From NCBI GenBank assembly GCA_030620005.1, contig JAUXAJ010000009.1, positions 1 through 40,203 of the forward strand: a stretch of 40,203 bases of DNA. Direction: 5' to 3'. Below are positions 1 to 8,832 of this stretch, one piece after another (within the stretch, counting starts at the first letter, position 1; each line of letters starts with the position of its first letter). The translations under genes were made by a program, and so were the position numbers. The notes beneath the pieces were generated by a model that saw nothing but the letters and a program-made list of their open reading frames with translations, ran no database searches and was not told the DNA's origin. This stretch comes from Promethearchaeota archaeon. GTDB lineage: Archaea > Asgardarchaeota > Lokiarchaeia > Sigynarchaeales > SOKP01.

Positions 1-242
1 TCCGTGGCAGCATAGAGATTTGACTTCAATAAACCCATCATCGCCTCCCAATTTTTATATTGTATCGCTAAATACGTTAATTCCTTTATTTGCTTGTAAT
101 CTAACGAGTTTGCCAAGTGCCTATAATAGTCAGGCTTCCTATTCTTTTTTCTAATTATCTCATATCTTAAAATTTCCTTATCTGGCGGTCTTTTAGCCAA
201 TCTCACGTGCAGCCTTTTCTCAATCTCCTTGGAATTTTCCAC
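1..242 (-). CDS. Partial hypothetical protein downstream of MoxR ATPase
   Basis: An uninterrupted frame of about 80 codons runs off the left edge on the minus strand, with a charged composition (many K, R, E) and no stops. It follows the MoxR gene in the same direction. The frame is open back to position 272, but the only conventional start I see is the GTG at 242-240, so it may be translationally coupled and overlap the MoxR stop. Genes after moxR often encode VWA-domain (CoxE-like) partners; the fragment is too short to confirm this and I recognise no motif. The family assignment is inference from context only. Confidence 0.45.
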   Translation of the reverse strand, partial: MENSKEIEKRLHVRLAKRPPDKEILRYEIIRKKNRKPDYYRHLANSLDYKQIKELTYLAIQYKNWEAMMGLLKSNLYAAT

Positions 243-256
243 AGAGACGTCATCGA

Positions 257-1129
257 TTATTGAAAATCCGATTCATTTAAAACTGCCAAAACAATGTCCG
301 CAATTATCTCTGTTTTAGAACTAGTAATACCGTCTTCGAGATCTATCTTGTTATATAAAGCCATCACCGCCATATCAATCCAGTTCTTAGAACTTCTTTG
401 ATTTCCATTTTTATTCATTAGTGCTGCAATATCAATCGCGCCTCTTATAGAGCTTCCCCTGCGTATTGAAGTGCTACCTCTTGTAAATTGGACAACCTTT
501 TGGGATATTCTTGCAATCTCAACGCCATTACCATCGCTTAAACCTACTTCTTGCTTAATGATCTCGATTTCTTCCTCTGGATTTTGATAATCTAATTTAA
601 TCCAGACAAACCTGTCTTTTAGAGCTTCTCCTAGAACTGTAACGCCCACGTGAGCAGAAGGATTTTGTGTAGCAATAATAAAAAAATTATCTTTCGCATC
701 AATCGTTTTTAATTTAGGAATTTCAAGAATTTTTTCGTCTAAAGTAGTTAATAACGAATTTTGAGTACTCTCAGGCATTCGATTAATTTCGTTAATAAAA
801 AGACAACCTCCACTTAACATGGCTGAAGCGAGAGGGCCATGCACGTAAGAATCCTCGTTATAACCTTTTGATATGACTAATGGCGGGTCGAAATAGCCGA
901 CTAAGTTATGATTCAATGTATCTTCGCTACAATCAATTCGATAAAAATCTATATCGTAATATGAAGAAATCGCCTTAGCTAGAGTGGTTTTACCCACGCC
1001 TACCTCTCCTTCTATTAGCAGATTCTTTCCAACTGAACGAGCTAATACAATTTTTTTTAATTCTTCCGTTCTTCCAATGATTTTAAATTTTTTTTGCATT
1101 TCTCTTACAATGTTGGTTGCTTCCACCAT
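257..1129 (-). CDS. MoxR-family AAA+ ATPase
   Basis: AAA+ ATPase of the MoxR type, a cytosolic chaperone-like motor that usually works with a VWA-domain partner to assemble or activate a metal enzyme or complex. Visible motifs: Walker A GEVGVGKT at residues 41-48, Walker B LFINEIN near residue 108, sensor-1 ATQNP near 153, then an arginine-rich C-terminal lid. Counting from the ATG at 1129 gives 290 residues, normal for the family. The frame extends 14 codons further upstream, but that stretch is hydrophobic and atypical, so I prefer the internal ATG. A partial gene follows on the same strand. The client is unknown; nearby cofactor genes make a metal-enzyme client attractive, but that is inference. 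Confidence 0.9.
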   Translation of the reverse strand: MVEATNIVREMQKKFKIIGRTEELKKIVLARSVGKNLLIEGEVGVGKTTLAKAISSYYDIDFYRIDCSEDTLNHNLVGYFDPPLVISKGYNEDSYVHGPLASAMLSGGCLFINEINRMPESTQNSLLTTLDEKILEIPKLKTIDAKDNFFIIATQNPSAHVGVTVLGEALKDRFVWIKLDYQNPEEEIEIIKQEVGLSDGNGVEIARISQKVVQFTRGSTSIRRGSSIRGAIDIAALMNKNGNQRSSKNWIDMAVMALYNKIDLEDGITSSKTEIIADIVLAVLNESDFQ

Positions 1130-1229
1130 AATTTTTTGAATGAAACATGTATAAAAAACAAAACCAAACAATTTTTAAGAACAAGAATTTAATTAGTTAA
1201 CATGAAAAATGACATTACATGAAAAAATA

Positions 1230-3230
1230 ATGAAGAGAAATTTAAAAGTAATTTTCATCTTTTCCATCTTATTCATTAGCTTCACGTTAGTTTTTATTAA
1301 CCAATCAAATTCAGCTACATCAGAAAATTGTAACGATGTCCTTGACGCACGAATCATGTCCGATGAGATTAGCGATGATTTTGATGTTTTAAAATTTTGG
1401 GAAAAAGAAATTCGACGAGTAAATAGCGTGCCTTTAAACATTAGATACGGAGGACATGAAATTTTAGAATATACAAATCCTTACATAAAAAAAGAATTTA
1501 GATTTACATCATTAAGTATTTATTTTGATTCACCGAATTGGTTTGGAAAAACGCCTTCCATTATTACTCTTCATGGGTACCTTCTCTATCCAGAAGAAAT
1601 AAAGAACAAAAACCCAGGAGTTTTATGCATGCACGGTCTTTTTGGAAGTGCTAAAAACGCTTTCAATTTAGCATATCCATATCTAGAAAAGGGTTTTATC
1701 GTGTTATGTCACTCTCACCCTGGGCACGGTAAATCTGAAGGAGGGCTACCTAGTCCTGAAAATTTTTATTACGAAGGAGAATATAGAGAGTCAGCGCATT
1801 TTTATTTGACATTATGTGGCGCAATTCAAGGATTGAGAGTGTTAGAAAGTTTAGGCTCCGTAGAGCGCTCTAAAATGATGGTTACTGGCTCGTCGTATGG
1901 TGCCTTAAGTACAATGTGGTTATCGGGCATATGTGGAGACAGAATTGCAGGAGCAGTACCCTACATTGCCATGGGAGATCTTGAAAAAGTTGCTGAGGAC
2001 CCTACAAAATTGTTTTTTTACGTGTTAGGAAAAAGTGCTGAAGAGATTCCTGATTCATATAAAAAAAACCAGTATTTAAGGATTGATCCGACTTTTTATT
2101 TAAAGTCGAGTAAAACACCACCTATTTTTTGGCAATTTGGTACAAACGACGAATTTTTTCACCATCACAGCATAAATAAAACGTACGATTCAGTTCGGCA
2201 CGGTTTTAAGGCACTTCAAATATATCCTAACGCACATCACGGATTTCCTGGGTTTGAAAATACTACCAAGTTTTTTATTGATTACATAATTAACAACGGT
2301 CCTGCTTTCCCTAAAATACATGTTAAGGAAAATTCAAAAGAATTTGGGATATTAGGAAGTACTTTAAACATTGAAGTGGATATACTTTCTAGTGTCCGTG
2401 TTGAATCCGTTCAAGTCTGTTTTAGATACTTGGATATTGTCGGGTCTAGTTGGGAAAAATTCGACTTAGAAAAAGATGGCTCGAGCGCTTGGACTGGAGT
2501 CCTTTATTCAGGAGTCGTTACATCAGAAGTCGACTATTATATCATTGTTAACATTAGGGGAAAAGAAAACATATGGTTTTCCTCAAAGATTTACACGCCT
2601 GGAGCGTTCGTGAGTAATTCTACAGCACTTTTTTACGGTCTATTTGTATTATTAATAGTTTTTCCGGCAATTGTTATTATAAGGAAAAGGTATAAAAGAC
2701 AGGTTTTAGATTTAGACCCAAGCATGCAAAGTGAAGCAAGAAAATGTTTACTCGTGGAATTTGGACTTTTAGGAACGGCTGAAGTGATTTTTTACGTGTC
2801 ATTATTATTGCCCTGGGTCATTATAGGAAATGGAGTCGTGACTTGGAATCACATTTATCTCTTTAACAATTTATTTACGATGAGTGTAATAGCTGATACA
2901 TTTTCGCTCTTCGTGCCTCTCATGTTTCTTATAGGATGGATACTTTACACGCACCTGAGCTTTTTAAAACCAATGATCTCGAGTTTGTGTAAAATAATCT
3001 ATCCCATTTTTTTCTTATCGATATTCGGCATTATAATTAGCTCTTCAGACTTTTTTGATCCGTCGTCAGAAGCGGCAAATTTTGGTTCAGTATTTCTTGG
3101 GATTGGATATTATTTAATGTTATTCTCTTCGATTTCAATATTTTTAATTGGCATCTGGAAACGAAAATATCAATTTAAAATTGGAATAAGAGAATCTAAG
3201 AAGAAAAATATTAAAAAGGAATTAATTTGA
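1230..3230 (+). CDS. Secreted or membrane-anchored alpha/beta hydrolase with C-terminal transmembrane bundle
   Basis: The N-terminus has a basic start and a hydrophobic stretch (about residues 4-25), a signal peptide or anchor. An alpha/beta-hydrolase domain follows: oxyanion region HGLFGS, a PGHGKSEGG loop, nucleophile elbow GSSYG at residues 220-224 (Ser222), a likely acid in GTNDEFF (about Asp307) and a His in the HHGF segment (about 336-337). It resembles prolyl-oligopeptidase or acetyl-xylan-esterase-like hydrolases; the substrate is unknown. After a beta-rich linker, the last 200 residues hold about five hydrophobic helices, so the catalytic domain probably faces outside. I prefer the ATG at 1230 to the one at 1209 because it starts a classical signal peptide and a TATA-like element lies near 1188-1195. 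It stands alone, convergent with moeA. Confidence 0.8.
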   Translation: MKRNLKVIFIFSILFISFTLVFINQSNSATSENCNDVLDARIMSDEISDDFDVLKFWEKEIRRVNSVPLNIRYGGHEILEYTNPYIKKEFRFTSLSIYFDSPNWFGKTPSIITLHGYLLYPEEIKNKNPGVLCMHGLFGSAKNAFNLAYPYLEKGFIVLCHSHPGHGKSEGGLPSPENFYYEGEYRESAHFYLTLCGAIQGLRVLESLGSVERSKMMVTGSSYGALSTMWLSGICGDRIAGAVPYIAMGDLEKVAEDPTKLFFYVLGKSAEEIPDSYKKNQYLRIDPTFYLKSSKTPPIFWQFGTNDEFFHHHSINKTYDSVRHGFKALQIYPNAHHGFPGFENTTKFFIDYIINNGPAFPKIHVKENSKEFGILGSTLNIEVDILSSVRVESVQVCFRYLDIVGSSWEKFDLEKDGSSAWTGVLYSGVVTSEVDYYIIVNIRGKENIWFSSKIYTPGAFVSNSTALFYGLFVLLIVFPAIVIIRKRYKRQVLDLDPSMQSEARKCLLVEFGLLGTAEVIFYVSLLLPWVIIGNGVVTWNHIYLFNNLFTMSVIADTFSLFVPLMFLIGWILYTHLSFLKPMISSLCKIIYPIFFLSIFGIIISSSDFFDPSSEAANFGSVFLGIGYYLMLFSSISIFLIGIWKRKYQFKIGIRESKKKNIKKELI

Positions 3231-3269
3231 TTCATTTATAATTCGAAAGGTGCCAAATATTTTCTGGAT

Positions 3270-4523
3270 TCAAGGAAAAAGCTTTATAATCACTTTTTCT
3301 CCCTTTTTCAATCCTTCTTTATGAGAAGGGATTTCAACAATACCATCAGATTGAGTCAATGAACTTATTATTCCAGATCCTTTCAATTTTACTGGATTTG
3401 CGATGAAATTATTTTCTTCCTTTTCAAGTTTAACTCTAAGGTAACTAATGTATCCCATTCCCGAAACGGGAACGTCCTTACTAATCGTAGCGTTGATTTC
3501 AATTCTAGGATCGATACTAGAGCACCCCATCATTTTTCTAATTGTTGGACCAACCACTTTTAAGAAGCATATATACGCCGCCACTGGAGTTCCCGGTAAA
3601 CAAAAAACCAAGGATTTATTGAACATTCCTATCAATAATGGTGAGCCCGGACGCATTGCAATTCCGTGCGTCAATACTTTAGCTTCTTCTTGCATTACTT
3701 CGGGTAAATAATCTCGCGTTCCTACGGATGTTCCTCCCGTAAATACGACAATATCAGAATCTTGACTTGCTTTTTTTAAATTCTCTTTTATTTGTTCCTT
3801 ATTATCTTCCAGCGTTGACTCATTAACGACTGCGCCTCCATAAGTTTTAACTAAATTTGATATCATGGGCGTATTTGAGTTAAATATTTTATTACCTTCA
3901 AGAATGTTTCCTACCTCCACTAGTTCGTCCCCCGTCGCAAAAACACTAACTTTTGGTTTCATTCTTACCTTTAATTTTTTAATGCCTAACGAGCATAGAA
4001 GGGCAATGTGTTTTGACTTTAATTGTGTTCCATTCGTTAAAACAACGGTCCCTTTTAGCATATCTTCGCCTTTTCTTGAAACATTCTTTCCAGGAACAAC
4101 GGCTGCGTATAAAGTTACCAGCTCGTTTTCAAGTTCAGTGTCTTCGATTTTTATGACAGCGTTGGCTTCCTTCGGAATTGCGGCTCCAGTCGAAATTCTT
4201 ATTGCTTCTCCTTTCTTCAAGATTAAATCCGAGGATTGCCCAATCTCAATTTTTCCTATTAGATTAACTGTTTTAGGATTATTAGGAGACGCTCCAAAAC
4301 TATCCTCTGCGCAAATTGCGTAGCCATCCATAGCTGATCTTTCGTATGGAGGAATATCAATCTCACTAATGATGTCGCTTGCTAATATTCGATTAAGCGA
4401 TTCAGTTGATTCAATCTCTTCGGTAGATAATAAAACAACATTAGAAAACAATTGTTTTAACGCGATTTCCAAAGGTGTTAATTTCGAAAAACCAATTTTT
4501 CTCAATCTTTTCAACCTATTCAC
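3270..4523 (-). CDS. moeA: Molybdopterin molybdenumtransferase MoeA, paralogue 1
   Basis: MoeA inserts molybdate or tungstate into adenylated molybdopterin, the last common step of Moco/Wco synthesis. The 417 residues match the family length. Visible: N-terminal SAMDGYA loop, the ISTGAAIP segment, the MoCF-type core with FTGGTSVGTRDY, AMRPGSP and LPGTPVAA, and the small C-terminal beta domain ending in a KGEKVIIKLF-like strand. The start is GTG and its bases overlap the TGA of the preceding moaB/mog gene (GTGA), with GGAG just upstream, so translation is coupled. With a second MoeA upstream in the same operon, the two may serve different metals; that split is inference from archaeal MoeA pairs. 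Confidence 0.93.
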   Translation of the reverse strand: MNRLKRLRKIGFSKLTPLEIALKQLFSNVVLLSTEEIESTESLNRILASDIISEIDIPPYERSAMDGYAICAEDSFGASPNNPKTVNLIGKIEIGQSSDLILKKGEAIRISTGAAIPKEANAVIKIEDTELENELVTLYAAVVPGKNVSRKGEDMLKGTVVLTNGTQLKSKHIALLCSLGIKKLKVRMKPKVSVFATGDELVEVGNILEGNKIFNSNTPMISNLVKTYGGAVVNESTLEDNKEQIKENLKKASQDSDIVVFTGGTSVGTRDYLPEVMQEEAKVLTHGIAMRPGSPLLIGMFNKSLVFCLPGTPVAAYICFLKVVGPTIRKMMGCSSIDPRIEINATISKDVPVSGMGYISYLRVKLEKEENNFIANPVKLKGSGIISSLTQSDGIVEIPSHKEGLKKGEKVIIKLFP

Positions 4524-5056
4524 TCCTTTTTGTTCATGAGGTAAATCATGTGTCCTATTTCCGGAATTATTAATTTATTTAAAGCTAACTCGACCGCTTT
4601 AGGGGATCCTGGAACAAGAAAAACCGCTTTTTTCTTGATTTTTCCGGCTATTGCTCTAGATAACATCGCTGACGAGCCGATTTCTTCGTAGGATAAGTGT
4701 CTAAATAGTTCTCCAAAACCTGTAATTTTTTTTTCCAGTAATGGTTCAATAGTTTCGAAAGTTATGTCTTTTGGAGTAATGCCAGTTCCACCACTAAAAA
4801 TTATTCCGTGTATCTCATCATTAATTACTAACTTATTTAAAACACTTTTGATCCGTTCTGCCGAATCGGGTACGATTTCTGATGCAATTAACGAAAAATC
4901 AGGTATCTCAGTTAATACTTGCTTAACAAGTGGAATTGTCTTATCTGAGGTCTCTTTTGCGTTCTTTAACTCTTCGAAACGAGAAGTGCTTACAACAACT
5001 AAAGCTAAATTTACCTTCTTTGGTCCCTTTTTTTTATGTTCTTCATGCACTTTCAT
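4520..5056 (-). CDS. moaB: Molybdopterin adenylyltransferase (MoaB/Mog family)
   Basis: Adenylates molybdopterin to MPT-AMP, the substrate of MoeA. At 178 residues it is a normal single MoCF-domain protein. Motifs seen: a hydrophobic first strand (LALVVVSTS), FSGGTGITPKD in the nucleotide/MPT-binding loop, FGELFRHLSYEEIG, the SRAIAG segment and LVPGSPKAV near the end. It lies between two moeA genes on the same strand, 44 bases after the upstream one and overlapping the downstream one by four bases. Archaeal members are usually named MoaB; function is well supported by the family and by the operon. Confidence 0.92.
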   Translation of the reverse strand: MKVHEEHKKKGPKKVNLALVVVSTSRFEELKNAKETSDKTIPLVKQVLTEIPDFSLIASEIVPDSAERIKSVLNKLVINDEIHGIIFSGGTGITPKDITFETIEPLLEKKITGFGELFRHLSYEEIGSSAMLSRAIAGKIKKKAVFLVPGSPKAVELALNKLIIPEIGHMIYLMNKKE

Positions 5057-5100
5057 TTAAATCATTCTAAACTTGATGAATTATGGTATTAATATTTGAT

Positions 5101-6327
5101 TTAAAAAGTATAAAATTTCTTTTTATCTCCCTTTTCAATTATTCCTTCTAACTCGTCTATTTGAATATAACCATCAGCATTGAACAGAGTACTGATCGCT
5201 TCTGAACCAGTTTTTATCGGAAAGATCTTCTTAGTGCCATTAACATCTTGTATTTTTACCGCCTTAAATTCGTGTCTACCAACAGTACTATATATTCTTT
5301 CTCCAATTTCTAATAGCTTTGAGGTTTTCTCCTTTAAAGGACGACCCGACATCCTTCTCAAGAAATCTTCTATAAAAACGTAAAAACAGCTTAAAGACGA
5401 TGTGGGGTATCCAGGGAGGATGAAAATGATTTTTTTTTCTATCTTCCCAAAAATTATTGGTTTTCCAGGTTTAATTCTAACGCCATGAACCATCGTTTCA
5501 ATGTTTTCATATTTTTCTAAAACCTTCGGTCCTAAATCGCCTTCTCCTTTGGAAGTTCCGCCCGAAAGAATCACGATATCGCTCTGGCTGAAAGATTTAT
5601 CAATAGCACTTTTTAACTCGTGAAAGTCGTCTTTAATTAGTCCCATAAATTTTACGTTCACACCGGTATTTTCAATTGCTTGTTTCAATACATTTGAATT
5701 AACGTCGAAAGTCTTACCAATTTCCAAATTTTCGGTCTCGTAATCAACAAGCTCGTTTCCCGTGCTTAATAAACTGACGTTTATTTTTTTGTATACTGGA
5801 ACTTTATATTTACCACAGGACGACAGAATCCCCATGGTTGTTAAACCAATGAGCGTATCTTTCTTACATATTACTTGGTCTTTTTTCACGTCGTGTCCGA
5901 TTTCTATAATGTAAGTACCAGGAGTAATCGCTTTAGAAATTAATACATTGTTGCCTTTTCTTTCGGTGAACTCTACCATTACAACGCCGTCTGCATTTTC
6001 AGGAATAGCTGCCCCAGTTGCAACATACGAACATTCTCCATTACTTAATTTTTTTTGAGGTATATCGCCGGCGCTAACGGTCTCAACTAATTTAAGAGAT
6101 ACTAAATTATCTTCTTCGGCACCAAAAGTATTAGTAGATATTACAGAATATCCATCCATTCGAGATTTTCTGAAATGCGGAACGTTAATCGGGCTTTTTA
6201 TATCTTTTGAAATGACCCTGTTAAAGCATACATCAAGAGACATTGTTTCTTCATCGAGACTTAGTCTTGGAATGCCATTCAATATTTTAATAAATTCTTG
6301 CACGCTAATGGCTTTTAGAAATTTCAT
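5101..6327 (-). CDS. moeA: Molybdopterin molybdenumtransferase MoeA, paralogue 2
   Basis: Second MoeA-family protein, 408 residues. The N-terminal loop reads SRMDGYS rather than the SAMDGYA of paralogue 1; the core carries LSGGTSKGEGDLGP, RIKPGKPIIFG and LPGYPTSSL, followed by a C-terminal beta domain. It is the first gene of the moeA-moaB-moeA operon and is divergent from the tungsten oxidoreductase gene across 160 bases. The two paralogues clearly differ at substrate-facing loops, which fits separate roles (for example tungstate against molybdate, or storage against insertion), but the sequence alone does not say which does what. Confidence 0.92.
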   Translation of the reverse strand: MKFLKAISVQEFIKILNGIPRLSLDEETMSLDVCFNRVISKDIKSPINVPHFRKSRMDGYSVISTNTFGAEEDNLVSLKLVETVSAGDIPQKKLSNGECSYVATGAAIPENADGVVMVEFTERKGNNVLISKAITPGTYIIEIGHDVKKDQVICKKDTLIGLTTMGILSSCGKYKVPVYKKINVSLLSTGNELVDYETENLEIGKTFDVNSNVLKQAIENTGVNVKFMGLIKDDFHELKSAIDKSFSQSDIVILSGGTSKGEGDLGPKVLEKYENIETMVHGVRIKPGKPIIFGKIEKKIIFILPGYPTSSLSCFYVFIEDFLRRMSGRPLKEKTSKLLEIGERIYSTVGRHEFKAVKIQDVNGTKKIFPIKTGSEAISTLFNADGYIQIDELEGIIEKGDKKKFYTF

Positions 6328-6373
6328 TTTTAAGTCATTTTTTAGTAAGATTCTAATAAAAATATTTTAGATT

Positions 6374-6403
6374 TTAATTTAATATCTTGCATTAATTTAA
6401 TAT
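6374..6403. repeat. Tandem 12-bp direct repeat in the moeA/AOR divergent promoter region
   Basis: The 12-mer ttaatttaatat occurs exactly at 6374-6385 and again at 6392-6403, an 18-base period. The second copy runs into the palindrome ttaatattaa (6397-6406). It lies between divergent moeA and the AOR gene, so it could be an operator for a metal-responsive regulator. AT-rich DNA produces such matches easily, so confidence is low. Confidence 0.3.
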
Positions 6404-6487
6404 TAAAGAAAACTTAATTTTAATCCAAAATTTGATAATTTAAATTTTAAGGATTATTGTCGATTAAAATAGAAAATGTGAAAATTT

Positions 6488-8677
6488 ATGATTTTAGCAG
6501 AAAAAAAATACGAACAAAAAGAAATGGAACGTGGCTACGCAAATCGAACGCTCTACATCAATTTATCAACAAACGAGATATTAATAAAACCAGTATCCGA
6601 AGAAATGAAAGATAAGTTCATTGGTGGTAAAGGTTTTGATTTATGGCTCATGTGGAACTCTTTACCTTTTAAAATTGTAAAGTGGGACGACCCGGAAAAC
6701 GAAATATGCATTGGTAACGGTCCATTAGGAGCGAGTACCTACTATCCCGGTGCTGGGAAATCAATCGTGACAACGATTTCACCTTTAACGGGGATTGTAA
6801 TAGATAGCAATGTAGGAGGTTATTTTGGTCCCTACTTAAAATTATCTGGTTTTGATGCGCTTGAAATTCAAGGTAAAGCCGATAAAGAAGTCATGATATT
6901 TATTAATGGTGAAGATCACTTCATTCAGATTGAAGAAGTTGAAGATACTGAAGAATTACCAGAATATTCGCATTTATTAACTCAAAAATTGACTGATAAA
7001 TATGCAAAGGATTCAAGCGAAAAGGAAAAACAAAAAGTTTCGGTAGTGAGTACCGGTCCTGCAGCAAAGCATTCAAAATGGGGAATGCTTAATTTTTCTT
7101 GGTACAGTCGTCAAAGAAAATGGGCTTCCTGCAAACAAGCAGGTCGCGGTGGAATAGGAACGGTCTTTGCCGATAAAAATATCAAAGCGATTGTGTGTCG
7201 CTCCCCTAATTACGATGCCAAAAAAAATAATCCCGCCGACCTTGACACATTGCGCAAAATTGGCAGGATGCATCATAAAGAAATAATAGAACTCGATCCA
7301 ACCCAAAATCAAATGCGTTTCGTTGGAACGGGATATTTACCAGAAATCATGAACGTTACGGATTTGTTACCTACAAACAATTTTAGATTTGGACACCATC
7401 CTGAGATTGGAGGCAAAGAAATTCCGTACCAGAGACAAACATGGCTCGATTTATTTGAAAAGCCAGGTACAGGTGCAGATGGATGTTGGCTTGGTTGTTC
7501 TATAAGTTGCTCCCATTACGTGAAGAATTACGAAGTTAAGACCGGTCCATTCAAGGGACAAGAAGTAATTGTTGACGGTCCTGAATACGAAACTATTGCG
7601 GGTTGCGGGTCAAATTGGGGAGTGTGGGACCCAGAATGGGTTTTAGAAGCAAATTTCTACTGCGATACTTATGGACTGGATACTATTGGCGTAGGAACTG
7701 GAATTGCTTTCGTCATGGAATGTTACGAGGAAGGAATTTTGAATAAAGAAATAACAGGAGGGTTGGAATTGAATTTTGGAAATGCTGAAGCGGGCCTAGA
7801 GTTAATTCATCAAATGGCAACGGGCGAAGGTTTTGGAGTAATCGTAGGACAAGGTATTAAAGAAATGAAAAAGGTCTTTGCCGAAAAATATGGTGGAGAC
7901 CCTCATTTTCTTCAAGACATCGGGATGGAGCATAAGGGATTGGAATTTTCGGAATATGTAACGAAAGAATCACTTACTCAACAATTTGGATATGGTGGAG
8001 CTTTAAAGGGCCCACAACACGACGAAGCTTGGCTCATTTTTGAAGATGTCGTGAGGGGATCAATACCTTCATTCGAAAATAAAGCTGCTGCGCTAACTTG
8101 GTTCCCTTATTGGAGAACTGCCTTTTCTTTATTAGGGCTCTGTAAGCTTCCCTGGAACGATGTCGTGTCGGAGAAGAACTACGAGCTTCCAATAAAGGAT
8201 CTTGAAACTGGAGAGTTAGTACAAGCTAAAATCTTGTATCATGTTGAATGGTATGCCAAATACTTTTCAGCAGTAATAGGTATAGAATCTAACATTGAAG
8301 ACTTAATCAGAATGTCTGAAAGAGTTTATACTTTTCAAAGAATCTTTAATATACGCCAAGGGAGAGGACTTCGAGAACACGATTCTAATTTGCCATATAG
8401 AGCCATAGGTCCTGTTAGGCCTCTTGAATACGAAAGTCGATATGAAAGATATGACAAACAACTCAAGGAAATAATAAATGTTGACCCTAGTGAGTTAACC
8501 ACCGAGGCAAAGATGAATATATTAAGAGAATATAGAGAAAAACAATATATAAAACTCCAAGATGCTGTTTATAAGAAACGCGGATGGACTCAGGGTGGCT
8601 CCCCTACTATAGGGCTTGTAAAAAAGCTTGGTATAGATTTTGATAATGTTATTAAATATATTAAACCTTACCAATAA
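6488..8677 (+). CDS. aor: Tungsten-containing aldehyde:ferredoxin oxidoreductase family protein
   Basis: AFOR-family enzymes carry a tungsto-bispterin and one [4Fe-4S] cluster and oxidise aldehydes or related substrates with ferredoxin. The 729 residues are slightly longer than classical AORs. Family motifs: YANRTLYINLS opening, GGKGFD, GNGPLGAS, SPLTG and VGGYFGPYLK in the pterin-binding N-domain, GRGGIGTVFADK, and a cysteine group at Cys333, Cys337, Cys341 with a C-terminal Cys552 in GLCKLPWND. The first spacing looks like C-x3-C-x3-C, not the usual C-x2-C-x3-C. The family opening suggests the ATG at 6524 as an alternative start, since the 12 residues before it are unlike the family. Its head-to-head position with the MoeA operon fits a tungsten-cofactor client. 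The exact substrate cannot be told. Confidence 0.93.
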   Translation: MILAEKKYEQKEMERGYANRTLYINLSTNEILIKPVSEEMKDKFIGGKGFDLWLMWNSLPFKIVKWDDPENEICIGNGPLGASTYYPGAGKSIVTTISPLTGIVIDSNVGGYFGPYLKLSGFDALEIQGKADKEVMIFINGEDHFIQIEEVEDTEELPEYSHLLTQKLTDKYAKDSSEKEKQKVSVVSTGPAAKHSKWGMLNFSWYSRQRKWASCKQAGRGGIGTVFADKNIKAIVCRSPNYDAKKNNPADLDTLRKIGRMHHKEIIELDPTQNQMRFVGTGYLPEIMNVTDLLPTNNFRFGHHPEIGGKEIPYQRQTWLDLFEKPGTGADGCWLGCSISCSHYVKNYEVKTGPFKGQEVIVDGPEYETIAGCGSNWGVWDPEWVLEANFYCDTYGLDTIGVGTGIAFVMECYEEGILNKEITGGLELNFGNAEAGLELIHQMATGEGFGVIVGQGIKEMKKVFAEKYGGDPHFLQDIGMEHKGLEFSEYVTKESLTQQFGYGGALKGPQHDEAWLIFEDVVRGSIPSFENKAAALTWFPYWRTAFSLLGLCKLPWNDVVSEKNYELPIKDLETGELVQAKILYHVEWYAKYFSAVIGIESNIEDLIRMSERVYTFQRIFNIRQGRGLREHDSNLPYRAIGPVRPLEYESRYERYDKQLKEIINVDPSELTTEAKMNILREYREKQYIKLQDAVYKKRGWTQGGSPTIGLVKKLGIDFDNVIKYIKPYQ

Positions 8678-8832
8678 GAGTAAACTATCTTTTTATATTA
8701 TCTAATCCTTGCTAACTTCAACGATCTTGTTTTAAATATTCTTTTGGAGACTTTTCGTGAATCTTTTCCAATTCTAAAGATTTGGTGTTCAACAAAAAAA
8801 ACTTTTTGTATTCATTATTTTTAAACATTTCC

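Noticed and set aside
3448..5060. Plus-strand frames of 87, 152 and 98 codons opposite moeA and moaB
   Set aside because: They are antisense shadows of well-supported genes and have no family-like content.
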